64,000 nucleotides of DNA from SUP05 sp964577715 (lineage in GTDB: Bacteria > Pseudomonadota > Gammaproteobacteria > PS1 > Pseudothioglobaceae): the NCBI GenBank assembly GCA_964577715.1, contig CAZOAA010000001.1:1-64000 (forward strand), written 5' to 3'. Each line of letters opens with the position of its first letter. Position 1 is the first letter of the stretch. Of the stretch, positions 8,633-18,408 are shown piece by piece. The notes below the pieces were generated by a model. That model searched no databases and was not told the DNA's origin. It saw only the letters and a list, made by a program, of their open reading frames with translations. The translations under genes were made by a program, and so were the position numbers.

Positions 8633-9326
8633 TCAAAAAATAGTTGGTATTCTTGGCGGAATGGGTCCTTATGCCACGATAGAATTTATGCGTAACTTGC
8701 TAGACATAACTCCAGCGAAAAAAGATTGGGATCATATAAGGACTGTTGTTGACAACAATCCCCACTTACCAAGCAGATCAAGAGCCATTCTTTATAATGA
8801 AGAGTCCCCACTTGATGGGATGATTGAATCATGCCAAAAATTACAAAATTACCCAGTTGATTTAATTGTTATACCTTGTAATAGTGCTAGCTATTGGGTT
8901 GATGATATTAAGAAAGAAGTACACACACCCATTTTAAGTATTATCAATGCTACCGCAAATGCTTTATCAGATCATAATTTAGTTGATAAAGTTGTGGTTT
9001 TGGGAGGAATGACTACCTATTTAAAGGAGCTTTATAGAGATAAAATTGAGAGTCTTGGAATAAAATACATCAATATAGATGAAGCTACACAGAATGGCGT
9101 TGTTGAGCTGATTGAGAAGGTGAAGCATAATAGTAATATTGATAAATCTCAGGTAGAATTCTCAGAATTGGTATCACGTATTGTCGCACAATATAATGCA
9201 AATGGAATTGTATTGGGATGCACTGAGTTTTCATTTTTTAAAGATTTTGATTACCCTGTTCCAATATTTGATTCGAGTTTAGAACTTGCACGTCTTGTGT
9301 ATGGATGTGTAAAAAATAGAATTTAA
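8625..9326 (+). CDS. Aspartate/glutamate racemase family protein
   Basis: 233-residue cofactor-independent racemase fold. The N-terminal GILGGMGP (residues 8-15) and the two catalytic cysteines, in IPCNSAS (about residue 84) and LGCTEF (about 198), are all present, so it should be active. It overlaps the preceding nucleotidyltransferase by 8 nt and lies 5 nt before an aminotransferase. In a polysaccharide locus it might provide a D-amino acid for amide or ester decoration of a sugar, or racemise an intermediate of the kinase/nucleotidyltransferase branch. The family call is firm; the substrate amino acid is unknown. Confidence 0.8.
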   Translation: MNSQKIVGILGGMGPYATIEFMRNLLDITPAKKDWDHIRTVVDNNPHLPSRSRAILYNEESPLDGMIESCQKLQNYPVDLIVIPCNSASYWVDDIKKEVHTPILSIINATANALSDHNLVDKVVVLGGMTTYLKELYRDKIESLGIKYINIDEATQNGVVELIEKVKHNSNIDKSQVEFSELVSRIVAQYNANGIVLGCTEFSFFKDFDYPVPIFDSSLELARLVYGCVKNRI

Positions 9327-9331
9327 ATTAT

Positions 9332-10567
9332 ATGAAAAAACTTGCTTTATTAGGTGGAGATATCTTTATAAAAAAAGTTGATTACCAGTGGCCAATCTCT
9401 GGAAAGGAGGAGTTGGGAAATATAGCTGATGTATTAAATTCTGGTAAATGGTCAAGGTTTGCTTCTTTTGAAAAACGTTTTTCCAAAGAATTTGCAAAAT
9501 TTCAGGGCGGAAAATATGCTGTTTGCACAACCTCTGGAATGGTGGCCTTGTTCTGCGCATTGAAAGTTCTAAAGGTCGGCCCTGGGGACGAGGTAATAGT
9601 TCCTGCCTTTCCTCAACCTCCGGCACTCTCTATTTGCTATGATGGCGCAATACCAATATTTGTAGATATTAATCAAAAAAACTATTGTATCAACCCTGAC
9701 AAAGTTAGAGAATCTATTACAAAAAACACTAAAGCTATCATTGTTATTCATACACATAATGCTGTTGTTGATATGGATTCAATAATGCAAATTAGCAAGG
9801 AGTACAATATTCCCGTGATTGAGGATTGCGCCCATGGCCATGGCGTTAAATGGAAGGGTGATGGTGTTGGGTATATAGGAAATATCGGAATTTTTAGCTT
9901 TGAGCAGAGTAAAGCAATGACAAGTGGAGAAGGTGGTGTTATTACTACTAATAATAAACAATATTATCAGGATCTTGTTGCATTGATAAATTTAGGCAGA
10001 GGGCCAGATAATAAAAAAAATAAAAAAACAATTGGCTGGAATTTTAGAATGAGTGAATTTCATGCTGCTATTTTAATGGCACAGCTCCATAGATTTCCAT
10101 CACAGTTAGAGAAAAAAGCCAAGAATATGGCTTTATTTGAAAATTTACTTGACGGGGTGGATGGCATTGATTATATCCATCAGGATGAGCGTACAAGCAA
10201 CCCAGGCGGATTCTTATTTACCTTAAAGTATGACAATTGTTTTTTTGACTTTATGCCATTGTCTGTTTTTGTTAAGGCATTAAAAGCTGAAGGTGTTCCA
10301 GTAAGAACTAGAGACCTTAGTTACAACTCACCAGAAGTTGCTAATTATTTAGGCAGGAGGAATGTTAAGCCTCATTGCCCCAATGCTGAGCTTATAGTTA
10401 AAGAAGTTTTATTAACAATACCGCATCATGTCTTTCTTGGCAGTGCCGACGATATACACAATATATTTAATGCTATATTAAAAGTACAGAACAACATTAA
10501 AGAGCTAAAGACATACTCAATTGCTAGCAAAATAAAAAACAAAGTGTCGAGGATCGTATCAATATGA
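9332..10567 (+). CDS. DegT/DnrJ/EryC1/StrS aminotransferase
   Basis: 411 residues, slightly long for the family because of a C-terminal basic tail. It has GPGDEVIVPAFPQPP, the EDCAHGHG PLP-contact motif and the Schiff-base lysine in FEQSKAMTSGEGG (about residue 193). The N-terminus (KKLALLGG) recalls the StsC/inosose-type branch of the family, which aminates cyclitols or 3-keto sugars, rather than the 4-amino branch. It follows the racemase by 5 nt and overlaps the radical SAM gene by 4 nt. It probably belongs to the unusual 7662-10567 set whose product is unknown. Confidence 0.8.
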   Translation: MKKLALLGGDIFIKKVDYQWPISGKEELGNIADVLNSGKWSRFASFEKRFSKEFAKFQGGKYAVCTTSGMVALFCALKVLKVGPGDEVIVPAFPQPPALSICYDGAIPIFVDINQKNYCINPDKVRESITKNTKAIIVIHTHNAVVDMDSIMQISKEYNIPVIEDCAHGHGVKWKGDGVGYIGNIGIFSFEQSKAMTSGEGGVITTNNKQYYQDLVALINLGRGPDNKKNKKTIGWNFRMSEFHAAILMAQLHRFPSQLEKKAKNMALFENLLDGVDGIDYIHQDERTSNPGGFLFTLKYDNCFFDFMPLSVFVKALKAEGVPVRTRDLSYNSPEVANYLGRRNVKPHCPNAELIVKEVLLTIPHHVFLGSADDIHNIFNAILKVQNNIKELKTYSIASKIKNKVSRIVSI

Positions 10568-11607
10568 AATTATCAGGTGTCCAAATTGAAATAACATCAA
10601 AATGTAATTTTAAATGTAATTTTTGTCCTGTGTCGGGTCAGGGGGGTGCATTCCCTATGCCATCAAGAAAACAAATAGATAATGATAAGTTCCTAGAAGT
10701 AGTTGACGCAGTCAAAGACTTTGATTTAAATTATTTTACTTTAAATTTTGTTGGCGAACCTATGGCACACCCAAAGGTTTTTGAATATATGAAATATGTT
10801 GTTGACAAAAAGTTACCACTTATGCTGGTAACCAATGGCACGTTGTTGAATTTTGATACTTTTGGAAAGTTAAATGGTACCGGTGTTAAAAAAATAAAAA
10901 TATCCCTTCAGGTTGCTGATAAAGATACATTTCAAGAATCTAGAGGTGTAAAGATGGAATATGAGACCTATTTAAATAAGATAATCAATGTGCTTCTTGC
11001 CAAGCGAGATGGACTAATTAACCCAGAGATATATGTTGATTTAGCATTTAATAATACTTATACACCTGTTAGAAAACTACTTGGATTGACAAGCGGTGAT
11101 CAACATATCGATAATAATATTGATCATTTTTCCCGGGATGTAAAAACTTTACTTGAGGCTTTAGTTGAAAATAATTTGTTTTCACTTGAAAGGCTAGAAA
11201 AACTATCTATAAAAAAAGAAATTAAAAAATTTCAAAAAACAGTAGGCCCCAGGGTTGATGATAGAATTTTCTTACAGATATCTAAAGGCATTAATTTATC
11301 AATAAAGAACTTTTGGGATCATTTTTCTCATGAAAATAACCATCCTGTTAAAACAGTTAATTGTAAGCCTGATAAGTTAGTTGTAGACATTGAAGGAAAT
11401 GTTACGGCATGCAATAGAGATGTTTTGCAAAATACAGTTGTTGCTAATATTTACAAGGATAGCATGTCAAATGTACTGCAAAAATTAGAGGCGTCAATTG
11501 ATAAAATTTCTAAAGGAAAGTCAGATTTTGATTATTGTAAATATTGCAAGGGATCAACAACTAAACGAGGTAGATTTGTTAGATATTTTTTGGATAGATT
11601 ACGATAA
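10564..11607 (+). CDS. Radical SAM enzyme with C-terminal Cys cluster
   Basis: 347 residues. The N-terminal CxxxCxxC motif is at Cys14, Cys18 and Cys21 and would bind the SAM-cleaving 4Fe-4S cluster. A C-terminal region with further cysteines (CKPDKLVVDIEGNVTACNR, then YCKYC) looks like a SPASM-type auxiliary cluster site. Such enzymes in glycan loci can oxidise, epimerise or otherwise modify a sugar or amino acid. It starts inside the end of the aminotransferase gene (4-nt overlap) and is followed after 3 nt by a sulfotransferase. The reaction cannot be predicted. Confidence 0.8.
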   Translation: MKLSGVQIEITSKCNFKCNFCPVSGQGGAFPMPSRKQIDNDKFLEVVDAVKDFDLNYFTLNFVGEPMAHPKVFEYMKYVVDKKLPLMLVTNGTLLNFDTFGKLNGTGVKKIKISLQVADKDTFQESRGVKMEYETYLNKIINVLLAKRDGLINPEIYVDLAFNNTYTPVRKLLGLTSGDQHIDNNIDHFSRDVKTLLEALVENNLFSLERLEKLSIKKEIKKFQKTVGPRVDDRIFLQISKGINLSIKNFWDHFSHENNHPVKTVNCKPDKLVVDIEGNVTACNRDVLQNTVVANIYKDSMSNVLQKLEASIDKISKGKSDFDYCKYCKGSTTKRGRFVRYFLDRLR

Positions 11608-11610
11608 ATA

Positions 11611-12465
11611 ATGATTAAGTTTTTTTTTGTTAATCTTATTAACAAGTTCGATAATTTTTTGATAAAAATATGGTTTTTATTGCATTTATTGTCAGGCAGA
11701 GATAAATATCTTATTTGCTCTTTTCCGAAATCAGGCAGAACTTGGATTCGATTTATTCTTGCAAACTATTTTAATGAAGTATATGGCTTTGGATGTAAGA
11801 TTAATCTTCATAATGTATACAACTTTACACCATCTTTAAACAACAGAAGGGCGATTTTTAAATCTCCAAGAATTTTTAAAGGTAGTATGAACCCCAATGT
11901 GTTTTCATCGCATATGCAATACAATGAAAAGCTTGTTCAAAAAAGTAAAGTAATTCTTGTACTTAGATCTGTCCCCGACACCATCGTTTCATATTATTTC
12001 CATAACTCGAAACATCACTCAAAATTCACTGGAGATATTAAAGACTTCATTAGAGATGACGAGCAATGTTTAAAAAAAATTGTTGAATATTTTAACTCTT
12101 GGTCGCCAGTAGCTGCCAAAGATTATTGCCTTGTTATTACTTATGAAGCGCTGTCGGTAGATGCCCTATCAAATATGGCAAAGTTTATTGAATTTTTAAA
12201 CTTAAATGTAGACAAAAGGGCGTTAGAGAATGCAATTGATAGTTCTTCATTTGACTCCATGAAAGAAGTCGAAATAAGGCGTGGAATTGCGGGTCATGAT
12301 TATGATAAAAGTCAGAAGGATGCTAGGCGTGTTAGAAGAGGGAAGGTTAATGGATATGTTGATTATTTAGATAGTGATGATATTGAATTTATTAATAATT
12401 ACCTTAACAATCACCTTTCAAAAGAAAGTTTAAAGATGTTGAAAGATAACGGAATTAAGGTTTAA
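11611..12465 (+). CDS. Sulfotransferase (PAPS-dependent)
   Basis: 284-residue sulfotransferase-domain protein. The 5'-phosphosulfate-binding loop SFPKSGRTW is at residues 37-45, and the 3'-phosphate site VILVLRSVPDTIVSYYFH comes about 70 residues later, both in the standard arrangement. It should transfer sulfate from PAPS to a sugar hydroxyl or amine. No PAPS synthesis genes are in the window. A hydrophobic N-terminal stretch (residues 14-28) could anchor it to the membrane. With a second sulfotransferase at 30639 it implies a sulfated glycan. Confidence 0.85.
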   Translation: MIKFFFVNLINKFDNFLIKIWFLLHLLSGRDKYLICSFPKSGRTWIRFILANYFNEVYGFGCKINLHNVYNFTPSLNNRRAIFKSPRIFKGSMNPNVFSSHMQYNEKLVQKSKVILVLRSVPDTIVSYYFHNSKHHSKFTGDIKDFIRDDEQCLKKIVEYFNSWSPVAAKDYCLVITYEALSVDALSNMAKFIEFLNLNVDKRALENAIDSSSFDSMKEVEIRRGIAGHDYDKSQKDARRVRRGKVNGYVDYLDSDDIEFINNYLNNHLSKESLKMLKDNGIKV

Positions 12466-12470
12466 TTATT

Positions 12471-13235
12471 ATGAATGATTTTAACTGTAGTAAAGACTTG
12501 TTAGATCTTATTAAAACAGTTAAATTAAGGCTTGAAGCTAAAAATATTCAGTTTTGGTTAGACGAGGGGACGTTGTTAGGAGCTGTTCGTGATAAAAAAA
12601 TAATTAAAGGTGATGTGGATGTTGATTTTTCCACAACACACAATAACTTATCAAAGTTGCTAGATGTTTGTAATAGTCTTAAATCAGATGGATATCATGT
12701 AAAGTATCAAAAGCTTTTACCCTTTGTTGAAGATCTTATACAAATTTATCCCAAGCATAGTTCTGAAATGCGGGGGATGCATATAGATTTTAATATTTAT
12801 TATCTTGATAATGACAGCGCAATAAGGAGAGACTTTCATTATCCGGTTAGTTCTTATGCAGAAATATTTCTATTGTGTTCTAGAGTTTTGTACAGAAGAG
12901 ATAGTGCAAACACTAAGTTATCATCACTACTTGTTGTAATACCTAGAGGTTTTCGCATTTGGATATCACAGCAAATAATGAGGCTTTATATTCTACTGTT
13001 TTCAACCATATGGCAAGTTGTTCCAAAGCATTATTTTGCCGAGTTTCAAAGTGTAAAATTTTTAGACATGTCTTTTAATATTCCTATTGATTATAAGAGC
13101 TATTTAGCGTTTAGATATGGAGATGATTGGCAGATTCCAAATAGTAAATGGTCTTGGAAGGACTCTGTGGATAAGGCTATACAGCATAAAAAACTAAACT
13201 TTATCTCTATTGCTTTAACCAGATCGCCGAATTAA
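12471..13235 (+). CDS. LicD-like phosphotransferase
   Basis: 254-residue protein of the LicD (nucleotidyltransferase-fold) group. It shows WLDEGTLLGAVRD (residues 29-41) followed by GDVDVDFS with the metal-binding DxD, as in LicD and fukutin-like enzymes. LicD proteins move phosphocholine from CDP-choline onto glycans; relatives move other phospho-alcohols. No choline kinase or transporter is seen, but a ParB-fold kinase and an HxGH nucleotidyltransferase lie at 7662-8632 and could supply a CDP-activated group. That link is inference. The gene lies 5 nt after the sulfotransferase and 8 nt before a GT-B-like gene. Confidence 0.7.
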   Translation: MNDFNCSKDLLDLIKTVKLRLEAKNIQFWLDEGTLLGAVRDKKIIKGDVDVDFSTTHNNLSKLLDVCNSLKSDGYHVKYQKLLPFVEDLIQIYPKHSSEMRGMHIDFNIYYLDNDSAIRRDFHYPVSSYAEIFLLCSRVLYRRDSANTKLSSLLVVIPRGFRIWISQQIMRLYILLFSTIWQVVPKHYFAEFQSVKFLDMSFNIPIDYKSYLAFRYGDDWQIPNSKWSWKDSVDKAIQHKKLNFISIALTRSPN

Positions 13236-13243
13236 AATCATAT

Positions 13244-14770
13244 ATGGGCAAACATAAATTTCATGAATTAGATCATAATACAGGTCTTTTTATATACGAG
13301 CAAATGCTACAAGCTCATAATGAATGTAGTGACATAGTTGAGCAGAATCATAATATTGTGTCTATTTTTTTTCATGATTTAATGAGAATTACTACTAATT
13401 ATTTCTATAAAAAAAATGCTTTATACAGTATATATACTCCCCCAAAAAATGTATTAGAGAAAGAAGTTTCAGCCTTTCCATACATAAGTTATAAAGATGT
13501 TGAAAATGGTATTGATCTAGAAAGAAAAAAATTTGCCTTAAACAATAGATTGGGATTTAAAAAAACCTCTTGGAATTTATTTGTTGAACTGTATTTTTCA
13601 ATAATTAAAAACATCAAAACAGTTGGTTTTGGAGAAAACATACCGGTTAAGAATGAAATTGCTATAAATTTTTTAAAAAATAAAATTAAGGTAAAGTTTT
13701 TAAGAAATAATGGGGTGGCGGTTAAAGAGGTGTATGCGCAACTACAAATTTTGAAAAAATATATAGGAGAAATTTGCTCTAATTTAGATGCAAATGAAGT
13801 ATCTAATTCGTTATTTTTATTAATAGAGAGGCATATTAAAGGTCACGTCTCTAAATACGATCATAAGATTAAATGCGACCTTGTTGTTGTTGGGTCATTA
13901 TCGGAAAAAACAAATCAATTAAATGCAGTGATTGCAAATAGATTGAAAACCCCTGTATTAACTATGTTTCATGGTGAGGGGGACCAGTCTATATACGATG
14001 AGCCTAGATTTGGATATTGTGAAATGGTATTTGTTGACTATATATTAGGTCATGGATCATTAAATTCATACAATACAAAAAACTCTAAATATCTAAATTC
14101 TGTAATTTTGAACAACCCAATTTATATACCTTCAAGCTCTGATTTTATTAAAAGCATTTATAATGGCGGCGCTATCCTCCCTATTGATAATTTATCTAAA
14201 TTTCAGTGGATGTATGTCCCAGATTCACTTCAATTTGTTTCTCAATGGGGTCCTTATGGTGGTTATATTAATGACATGCTATATCTGAAATGGCAAAAAT
14301 CAGTTGTGTCTGCGTTTCCAAATTTAGTATACAAAAGACACCCAAAAGGTAATGTACTGTTTAGAGAGATGTCTAATAATGAGCTGGAAGAGTGGATTAA
14401 TCCCAATCATAGATTCAATGTAACAATTACTAGTGAAAATTTTTATAATATTTATAATGATTGTGATGGGTATGTTTTTGATACTGTTTCTACAGCATTT
14501 ATGGTCGCAGTGGCTACCGATAAGCCTATAATTTATTTCAATATAGGTAAAAGGAATTTTAGAAAGGATGTAAAGAAAAAGATAAAAGAAAGGTGTTTAT
14601 GGATTGATCATGATCCAGAAGATGATATAAATTTTGATGAAATTTCTAAGAAAATATTAAATTTTAATGGTATTAATAGGGTTACAGAATTATATTCGCT
14701 TGACTTGCATAATGAATACAATGATAGGGGTGATGTGTTATTAAATTTTATCGATCATTTTGATCTATGA
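13244..14770 (+). CDS. Large GT-B-like polysaccharide biosynthesis protein
   Basis: 508 residues, no exact family recognised. The C-terminal half has features shared with CDP-glycerol-phosphotransferase and capsule-type GT-B enzymes: TMFHGEGDQ near residue 243, YKRHPKG about residue 365, and the nucleotide-site-like segment DGYVFDTVSTAFMVAVATDKPIIYF (two pieces, about 408-432). There is no signal peptide or obvious membrane segment. Three other proteins in this window (28999, 40633, 56481) have the same architecture. It probably transfers a sugar or phospho-polyol onto the growing glycan. It overlaps the ABC flippase gene by 4 nt. Confidence 0.5.
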   Translation: MGKHKFHELDHNTGLFIYEQMLQAHNECSDIVEQNHNIVSIFFHDLMRITTNYFYKKNALYSIYTPPKNVLEKEVSAFPYISYKDVENGIDLERKKFALNNRLGFKKTSWNLFVELYFSIIKNIKTVGFGENIPVKNEIAINFLKNKIKVKFLRNNGVAVKEVYAQLQILKKYIGEICSNLDANEVSNSLFLLIERHIKGHVSKYDHKIKCDLVVVGSLSEKTNQLNAVIANRLKTPVLTMFHGEGDQSIYDEPRFGYCEMVFVDYILGHGSLNSYNTKNSKYLNSVILNNPIYIPSSSDFIKSIYNGGAILPIDNLSKFQWMYVPDSLQFVSQWGPYGGYINDMLYLKWQKSVVSAFPNLVYKRHPKGNVLFREMSNNELEEWINPNHRFNVTITSENFYNIYNDCDGYVFDTVSTAFMVAVATDKPIIYFNIGKRNFRKDVKKKIKERCLWIDHDPEDDINFDEISKKILNFNGINRVTELYSLDLHNEYNDRGDVLLNFIDHFDL

Positions 14771-16497
14771 TTAATCAGCTAAAGCAATTATGGAGTCACC
14801 TGGATGGTAGGCGGCATAGGCAATTTCTCGCATTACTATTGTTAATGGTTTTTTCCTCTGCACTGGAGGTTGTGAGTATTGGGGCGGTTGTTCCTTTTTT
14901 AGGAGTGTTGACATCTCCAGACGTAATTTTTAATCATTCACTTGCACAGCCTTTTGTAAATTTTTTCAATATAAACCATTCTGGAGAGTTGGTCCAGCCT
15001 TTAATTTTATTGTTTGTTGCACTGGTGGTTTTTTCTGGACTTATTAAGATATTATCGTTATATTTGACTACTAAATTTTCTTTTTCGATTGGTGCAGATA
15101 TAAGTATAAAAATTTATCGTTTGACTTTGTATCAGGATTATTTGACTCATGCAAATAGAAATAGCAGTGATGTAATTAATGGCGTTATACAGAAAACTAA
15201 TCAGATTTCTGGTGGCGTATTTAGTTCATTTATAGCTATGCTAAATTCAAGCATCTTATTATTTGCAGTTATTTTGGCATTGATTATTGTTGATGCCGAG
15301 ATTGCATTTGGAATTGCATCGATATTTTTTGTTTTTTATTTTGTGCTTATGCGTATTACCAGGAAAAGAATTAGAGAAAACAGTTTGTTTATAGCTAAAC
15401 ATACAACAAATATAATAAAATCTCTTCAAGAGGGTTTGGGCGGCATAAGGGATATTATTATTAATAATAGCCAAGAGTTATATTGTAAACTTTATAGAAA
15501 TTCTGACATCCCTGTGCGTCAAAAATCTGCAGAGAATGCATTTATTGGTGGAGCTCCTAAATATTTGATAGAAATGTTGGGAATGGCATTAATCGCATTA
15601 ACAGTATTTTTTTTTAATTCTAGAGATGGTAGTCTTGGTGACTATATTCCAGTGGTTGGCGCTCTGGCTCTTGCGGCACAAAGAATACTCCCTGCGCTGC
15701 AACAAGTTTACAAATCTTACTCGACTGTAAAAAGTTTACAATATTCTATCGATGATGTTTTAGCCTTCCTAAGCCAAACACCTTCAGAGGATATACACAG
15801 CACGGGAAAAGTGAGCGCACTTCCATTTGACACTGAAATACACTTAAAAGATATACGGTTTAAATATGACGATAAGAAAAAATGGATATTAAATAATATT
15901 GATCTAACAATAGCCAAAGGTGATAAGGTTGGGTTTATTGGAGAAACAGGGTGTGGTAAGAGTACATTATTAGACATTGTTATGGGTCTGATCACCCCGA
16001 AAAAGGGAGGGGTGTTTGTTGATGGTCAGTTGGTGAATGAAAAAAACAAAACCTTCTGGCAACGAAATATTGCACATGTTCCGCAAAGTATATTTTTATC
16101 TGATAGTAGTATTATGGAAAATATAGCATTTGGAGTGCCTGTGGGCGATATTAACAATGATCTTGTTAAGGATGTTGCAAAGCAAGCTGAGATTGATTCG
16201 GTAATTGAGCAGTTGCCACAAAAATATCAAACAATAGTGGGAGAAAATGGCATGCGTCTATCTGGAGGTCAGAGACAGAGAATAGGTATTGCTAGAGCAT
16301 TATATAAGCAAGCAAGTATTTTGATCCTTGATGAGGCGACTAGTGCGCTCGATCCAGATACTGAGAAGAGAGTGATGAATACTATTGACAATCTTAGTAA
16401 AGATTTGACTGTATTGATTATTGCGCACAGAATGTCAACTTTAAAAGAGTGTGATATGATTGTGAAGGTTCATCCTAATGGGATTAGATTTGAATAA
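14767..16497 (+). CDS. ABC transporter, PglK/MsbA-like glycolipid flippase
   Basis: 576 residues with fused permease and ATPase. Roughly the first 330 residues contain about six hydrophobic spans. The ATPase has Walker A GETGCGKST (about 392-400), signature LSGGQRQRIGIARAL (about 498) and Walker B ILILDEATSALDP (about 517), followed by an H-loop (IIAHRMSTL). Size and layout match PglK/Wzk-type half-transporters that flip undecaprenyl-diphosphate oligosaccharides. A Wzx-type flippase at 54346 could do the same job, so the window may encode two glycans or contain redundancy. Confidence 0.85.
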   Translation: MINQLKQLWSHLDGRRHRQFLALLLLMVFSSALEVVSIGAVVPFLGVLTSPDVIFNHSLAQPFVNFFNINHSGELVQPLILLFVALVVFSGLIKILSLYLTTKFSFSIGADISIKIYRLTLYQDYLTHANRNSSDVINGVIQKTNQISGGVFSSFIAMLNSSILLFAVILALIIVDAEIAFGIASIFFVFYFVLMRITRKRIRENSLFIAKHTTNIIKSLQEGLGGIRDIIINNSQELYCKLYRNSDIPVRQKSAENAFIGGAPKYLIEMLGMALIALTVFFFNSRDGSLGDYIPVVGALALAAQRILPALQQVYKSYSTVKSLQYSIDDVLAFLSQTPSEDIHSTGKVSALPFDTEIHLKDIRFKYDDKKKWILNNIDLTIAKGDKVGFIGETGCGKSTLLDIVMGLITPKKGGVFVDGQLVNEKNKTFWQRNIAHVPQSIFLSDSSIMENIAFGVPVGDINNDLVKDVAKQAEIDSVIEQLPQKYQTIVGENGMRLSGGQRQRIGIARALYKQASILILDEATSALDPDTEKRVMNTIDNLSKDLTVLIIAHRMSTLKECDMIVKVHPNGIRFE

Positions 16498-16515
16498 CTA
16501 TTTAAATACTAGATG

Positions 16516-16539
16516 TTGATAATCAATGAGTCCTATAAT
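16516..16539 (+). promoter_or_regulatory. Possible promoter of the CDP-sugar operon
   Basis: This 85-bp gap is one of the few in the window between tightly packed genes. It contains TTGATA (16516-16521) and a perfect TATAAT (16534-16539), but the spacer is only 12 bp, too short for a standard sigma-70 site. The sequence running from the -10 (CTATAATAGAATACAATT) resembles one before 27186. A promoter is plausible because a new metabolic cassette starts at 16583. Confidence 0.3.
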
Positions 16540-16582
16540 AGAATACAATTGTCTTTTTAAATCATAAGTTGATGGATTTTTT

Positions 16583-17356
16583 ATGAAGGCGGTAATATTG
16601 GCAGGTGGGCTGGGCACTCGATTAAGTGAGGAGACTGCACTTAAGCCCAAGCCAATGGTTGAAATTGGTAACATGCCAATTCTTTGGCATATTATGAAAA
16701 CTTACTCTTACCATGGTGTAAATGATTTTATTATTTGTTGTGGTTACAAAGGGTATGTCATAAAAGAATATTTTTCTAACTATTTTTTACATATGTCAGA
16801 TGTTACATTTTGTATGAAGGATCAATCCATGAAAGTTCATCAAAATAACGCAGAACCTTGGACGGTTACCTTGGTTGATACAGGTGATAATACTTTAACT
16901 GGTGGACGTTTAAAACGTGTTTATGATTATATAAAAAATGATGACGCTTGTTGCTTTACCTATGGAGATGGTGTAAGTGATGTAGATATTTCCAGTCTAA
17001 TTGAGTTCCATAAAAACCATGGTAAGTTAGCTACACTTACTGCTACACGTCCAACCGGAAGATTTGGCTCACTGAAAATATCTAAAGATAACACTGTTAA
17101 CAGTTTTAAAGAAAAAATAAATAGTGACGAAAGTTGGATTAATGGCGGATATTTTGTCCTTTCCCCTAAAGTTATTGAATATATAGATGGTGATAATATG
17201 GCATGGGAAGAACAGCCTTTAAGAAAGTTATCTAATGAAGGTAATTTAATGTCTTTTAAGCATGATGGATTTTGGCAGCCCATGGATACTTTATATGAAA
17301 AAATAATGCTAAATAAATTATGGGATAGTGGAAAAGCGCCTTGGAAGGTTTGGTAG
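16583..17356 (+). CDS. rfbF: Glucose-1-phosphate cytidylyltransferase
   Basis: Makes CDP-glucose from glucose-1-phosphate and CTP, opening the CDP-6-deoxyhexose pathway. The 257-residue protein is full length. It has the N-terminal LAGGLGTRLSEET (residues 5-17), KPKPMVEIG, and the RfbF-typical sections KEYFSNYF and WINGGYFVLSP. The stop of this gene (TAG) overlaps the GTG start of rfbG. It opens a six-gene set ending at 22046. Confidence 0.95.
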   Translation: MKAVILAGGLGTRLSEETALKPKPMVEIGNMPILWHIMKTYSYHGVNDFIICCGYKGYVIKEYFSNYFLHMSDVTFCMKDQSMKVHQNNAEPWTVTLVDTGDNTLTGGRLKRVYDYIKNDDACCFTYGDGVSDVDISSLIEFHKNHGKLATLTATRPTGRFGSLKISKDNTVNSFKEKINSDESWINGGYFVLSPKVIEYIDGDNMAWEEQPLRKLSNEGNLMSFKHDGFWQPMDTLYEKIMLNKLWDSGKAPWKVW

Positions 17357-18408
17357 TGGATTCAAAATTTTGGAAAGGGCGTAGAGTATTCTTAACGGGC
17401 CATACTGGGTTTAAGGGGGGGTGGATTGCACTATGGCTTTCGCATATGGGGGCAAAAGTTTATGGGTATTCTTTGGCGCCATTAACAACGCCTAGCTTCT
17501 TTACTGAAACTAAATTGTCTGAACGAGTGGAGCGTTCGATAATGGGTGACATTAGGGATATAGAAAACTTAAAAAAATCTTTATTAGAGTCAAGGGCAAG
17601 TGTCGTCATTCATATGGCTGCACAGCCTCTCGTTCGAAAGTCTTATGCTGATCCAGTAGAAACATACTCTACCAATGTAATGGGTACAGTTAATATTTTT
17701 GAGGCAATTCGACAAACAAATACAGTTAAAGCGGTTGTTAATATTACAACAGATAAGTGCTATGAAAATATGGAATGGGTGTGGCCCTATCGTGAAAATG
17801 ATCGTTTAGGTGGCTATGACCCCTATTCATCTAGTAAGTCCTGCGCTGAAATAGTATCATCAGCTTATCGAAGTTCATTTCTTGCAAGTCAAAATATACA
17901 TCTAGCGAGTGTTAGAGCGGGGAATGTTATTGGTGGAGGTGACTGGTCTGTTGATCGTTTAATACCAGATTTTTTAAGAGCTATTGAAGCAGGAGCCTCT
18001 CTTAAAATTAGATTGCCAAATGCTGTTAGGCCATGGCAACATGTGTTGGAGCCTTTATCTGGATACTTAATACTAGCTGAAAAGTTAGTTTTATGTGGTG
18101 AAAGATATGCTAGCGAGTGGAATTTTGGTCCAGATGAAAATGACACTAAGTCAGTATCTTGGATTGCCGACTATCTTTGTAGTAATCTTCCTAACGCAAG
18201 TTGGAGGCATATTGAAACACCTCAGCCTCATGAATCTGGACTACTAAAATTAGATAGTAGCAAAGCAAAGTTGTATTTAGGGTGGTCACCAAAATGGAAT
18301 ATAGAGGGCACATTAGATAAGACTATTGAGTGGCACAAGGCGTGGAAACAAGGTAAATGCATGACTGACTTTTCGATAGCTCAAATTGAAGATTATCTTG
18401 CTATATGA
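17356..18408 (+). CDS. rfbG: CDP-glucose 4,6-dehydratase
   Basis: Converts CDP-glucose to CDP-4-keto-6-deoxyglucose. The 350-residue protein has FLTGHTGFKGGW near its N-terminus (Rossmann loop), HMAAQPLV, the TTDKCYEN segment typical of RfbG and the YSSSKxxxE-type active-site region (YDPYSSSKSCAE). I place the start at GTG 17356, overlapping the rfbF stop, because GGAAGG at 17343-17348 lies 7 nt upstream and the protein then begins like other RfbG proteins; a longer frame from TTG 17341 is possible. Together with rfbF this fixes the nucleotide of the pathway as CDP. Confidence 0.93.
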   Translation: MDSKFWKGRRVFLTGHTGFKGGWIALWLSHMGAKVYGYSLAPLTTPSFFTETKLSERVERSIMGDIRDIENLKKSLLESRASVVIHMAAQPLVRKSYADPVETYSTNVMGTVNIFEAIRQTNTVKAVVNITTDKCYENMEWVWPYRENDRLGGYDPYSSSKSCAEIVSSAYRSSFLASQNIHLASVRAGNVIGGGDWSVDRLIPDFLRAIEAGASLKIRLPNAVRPWQHVLEPLSGYLILAEKLVLCGERYASEWNFGPDENDTKSVSWIADYLCSNLPNASWRHIETPQPHESGLLKLDSSKAKLYLGWSPKWNIEGTLDKTIEWHKAWKQGKCMTDFSIAQIEDYLAI

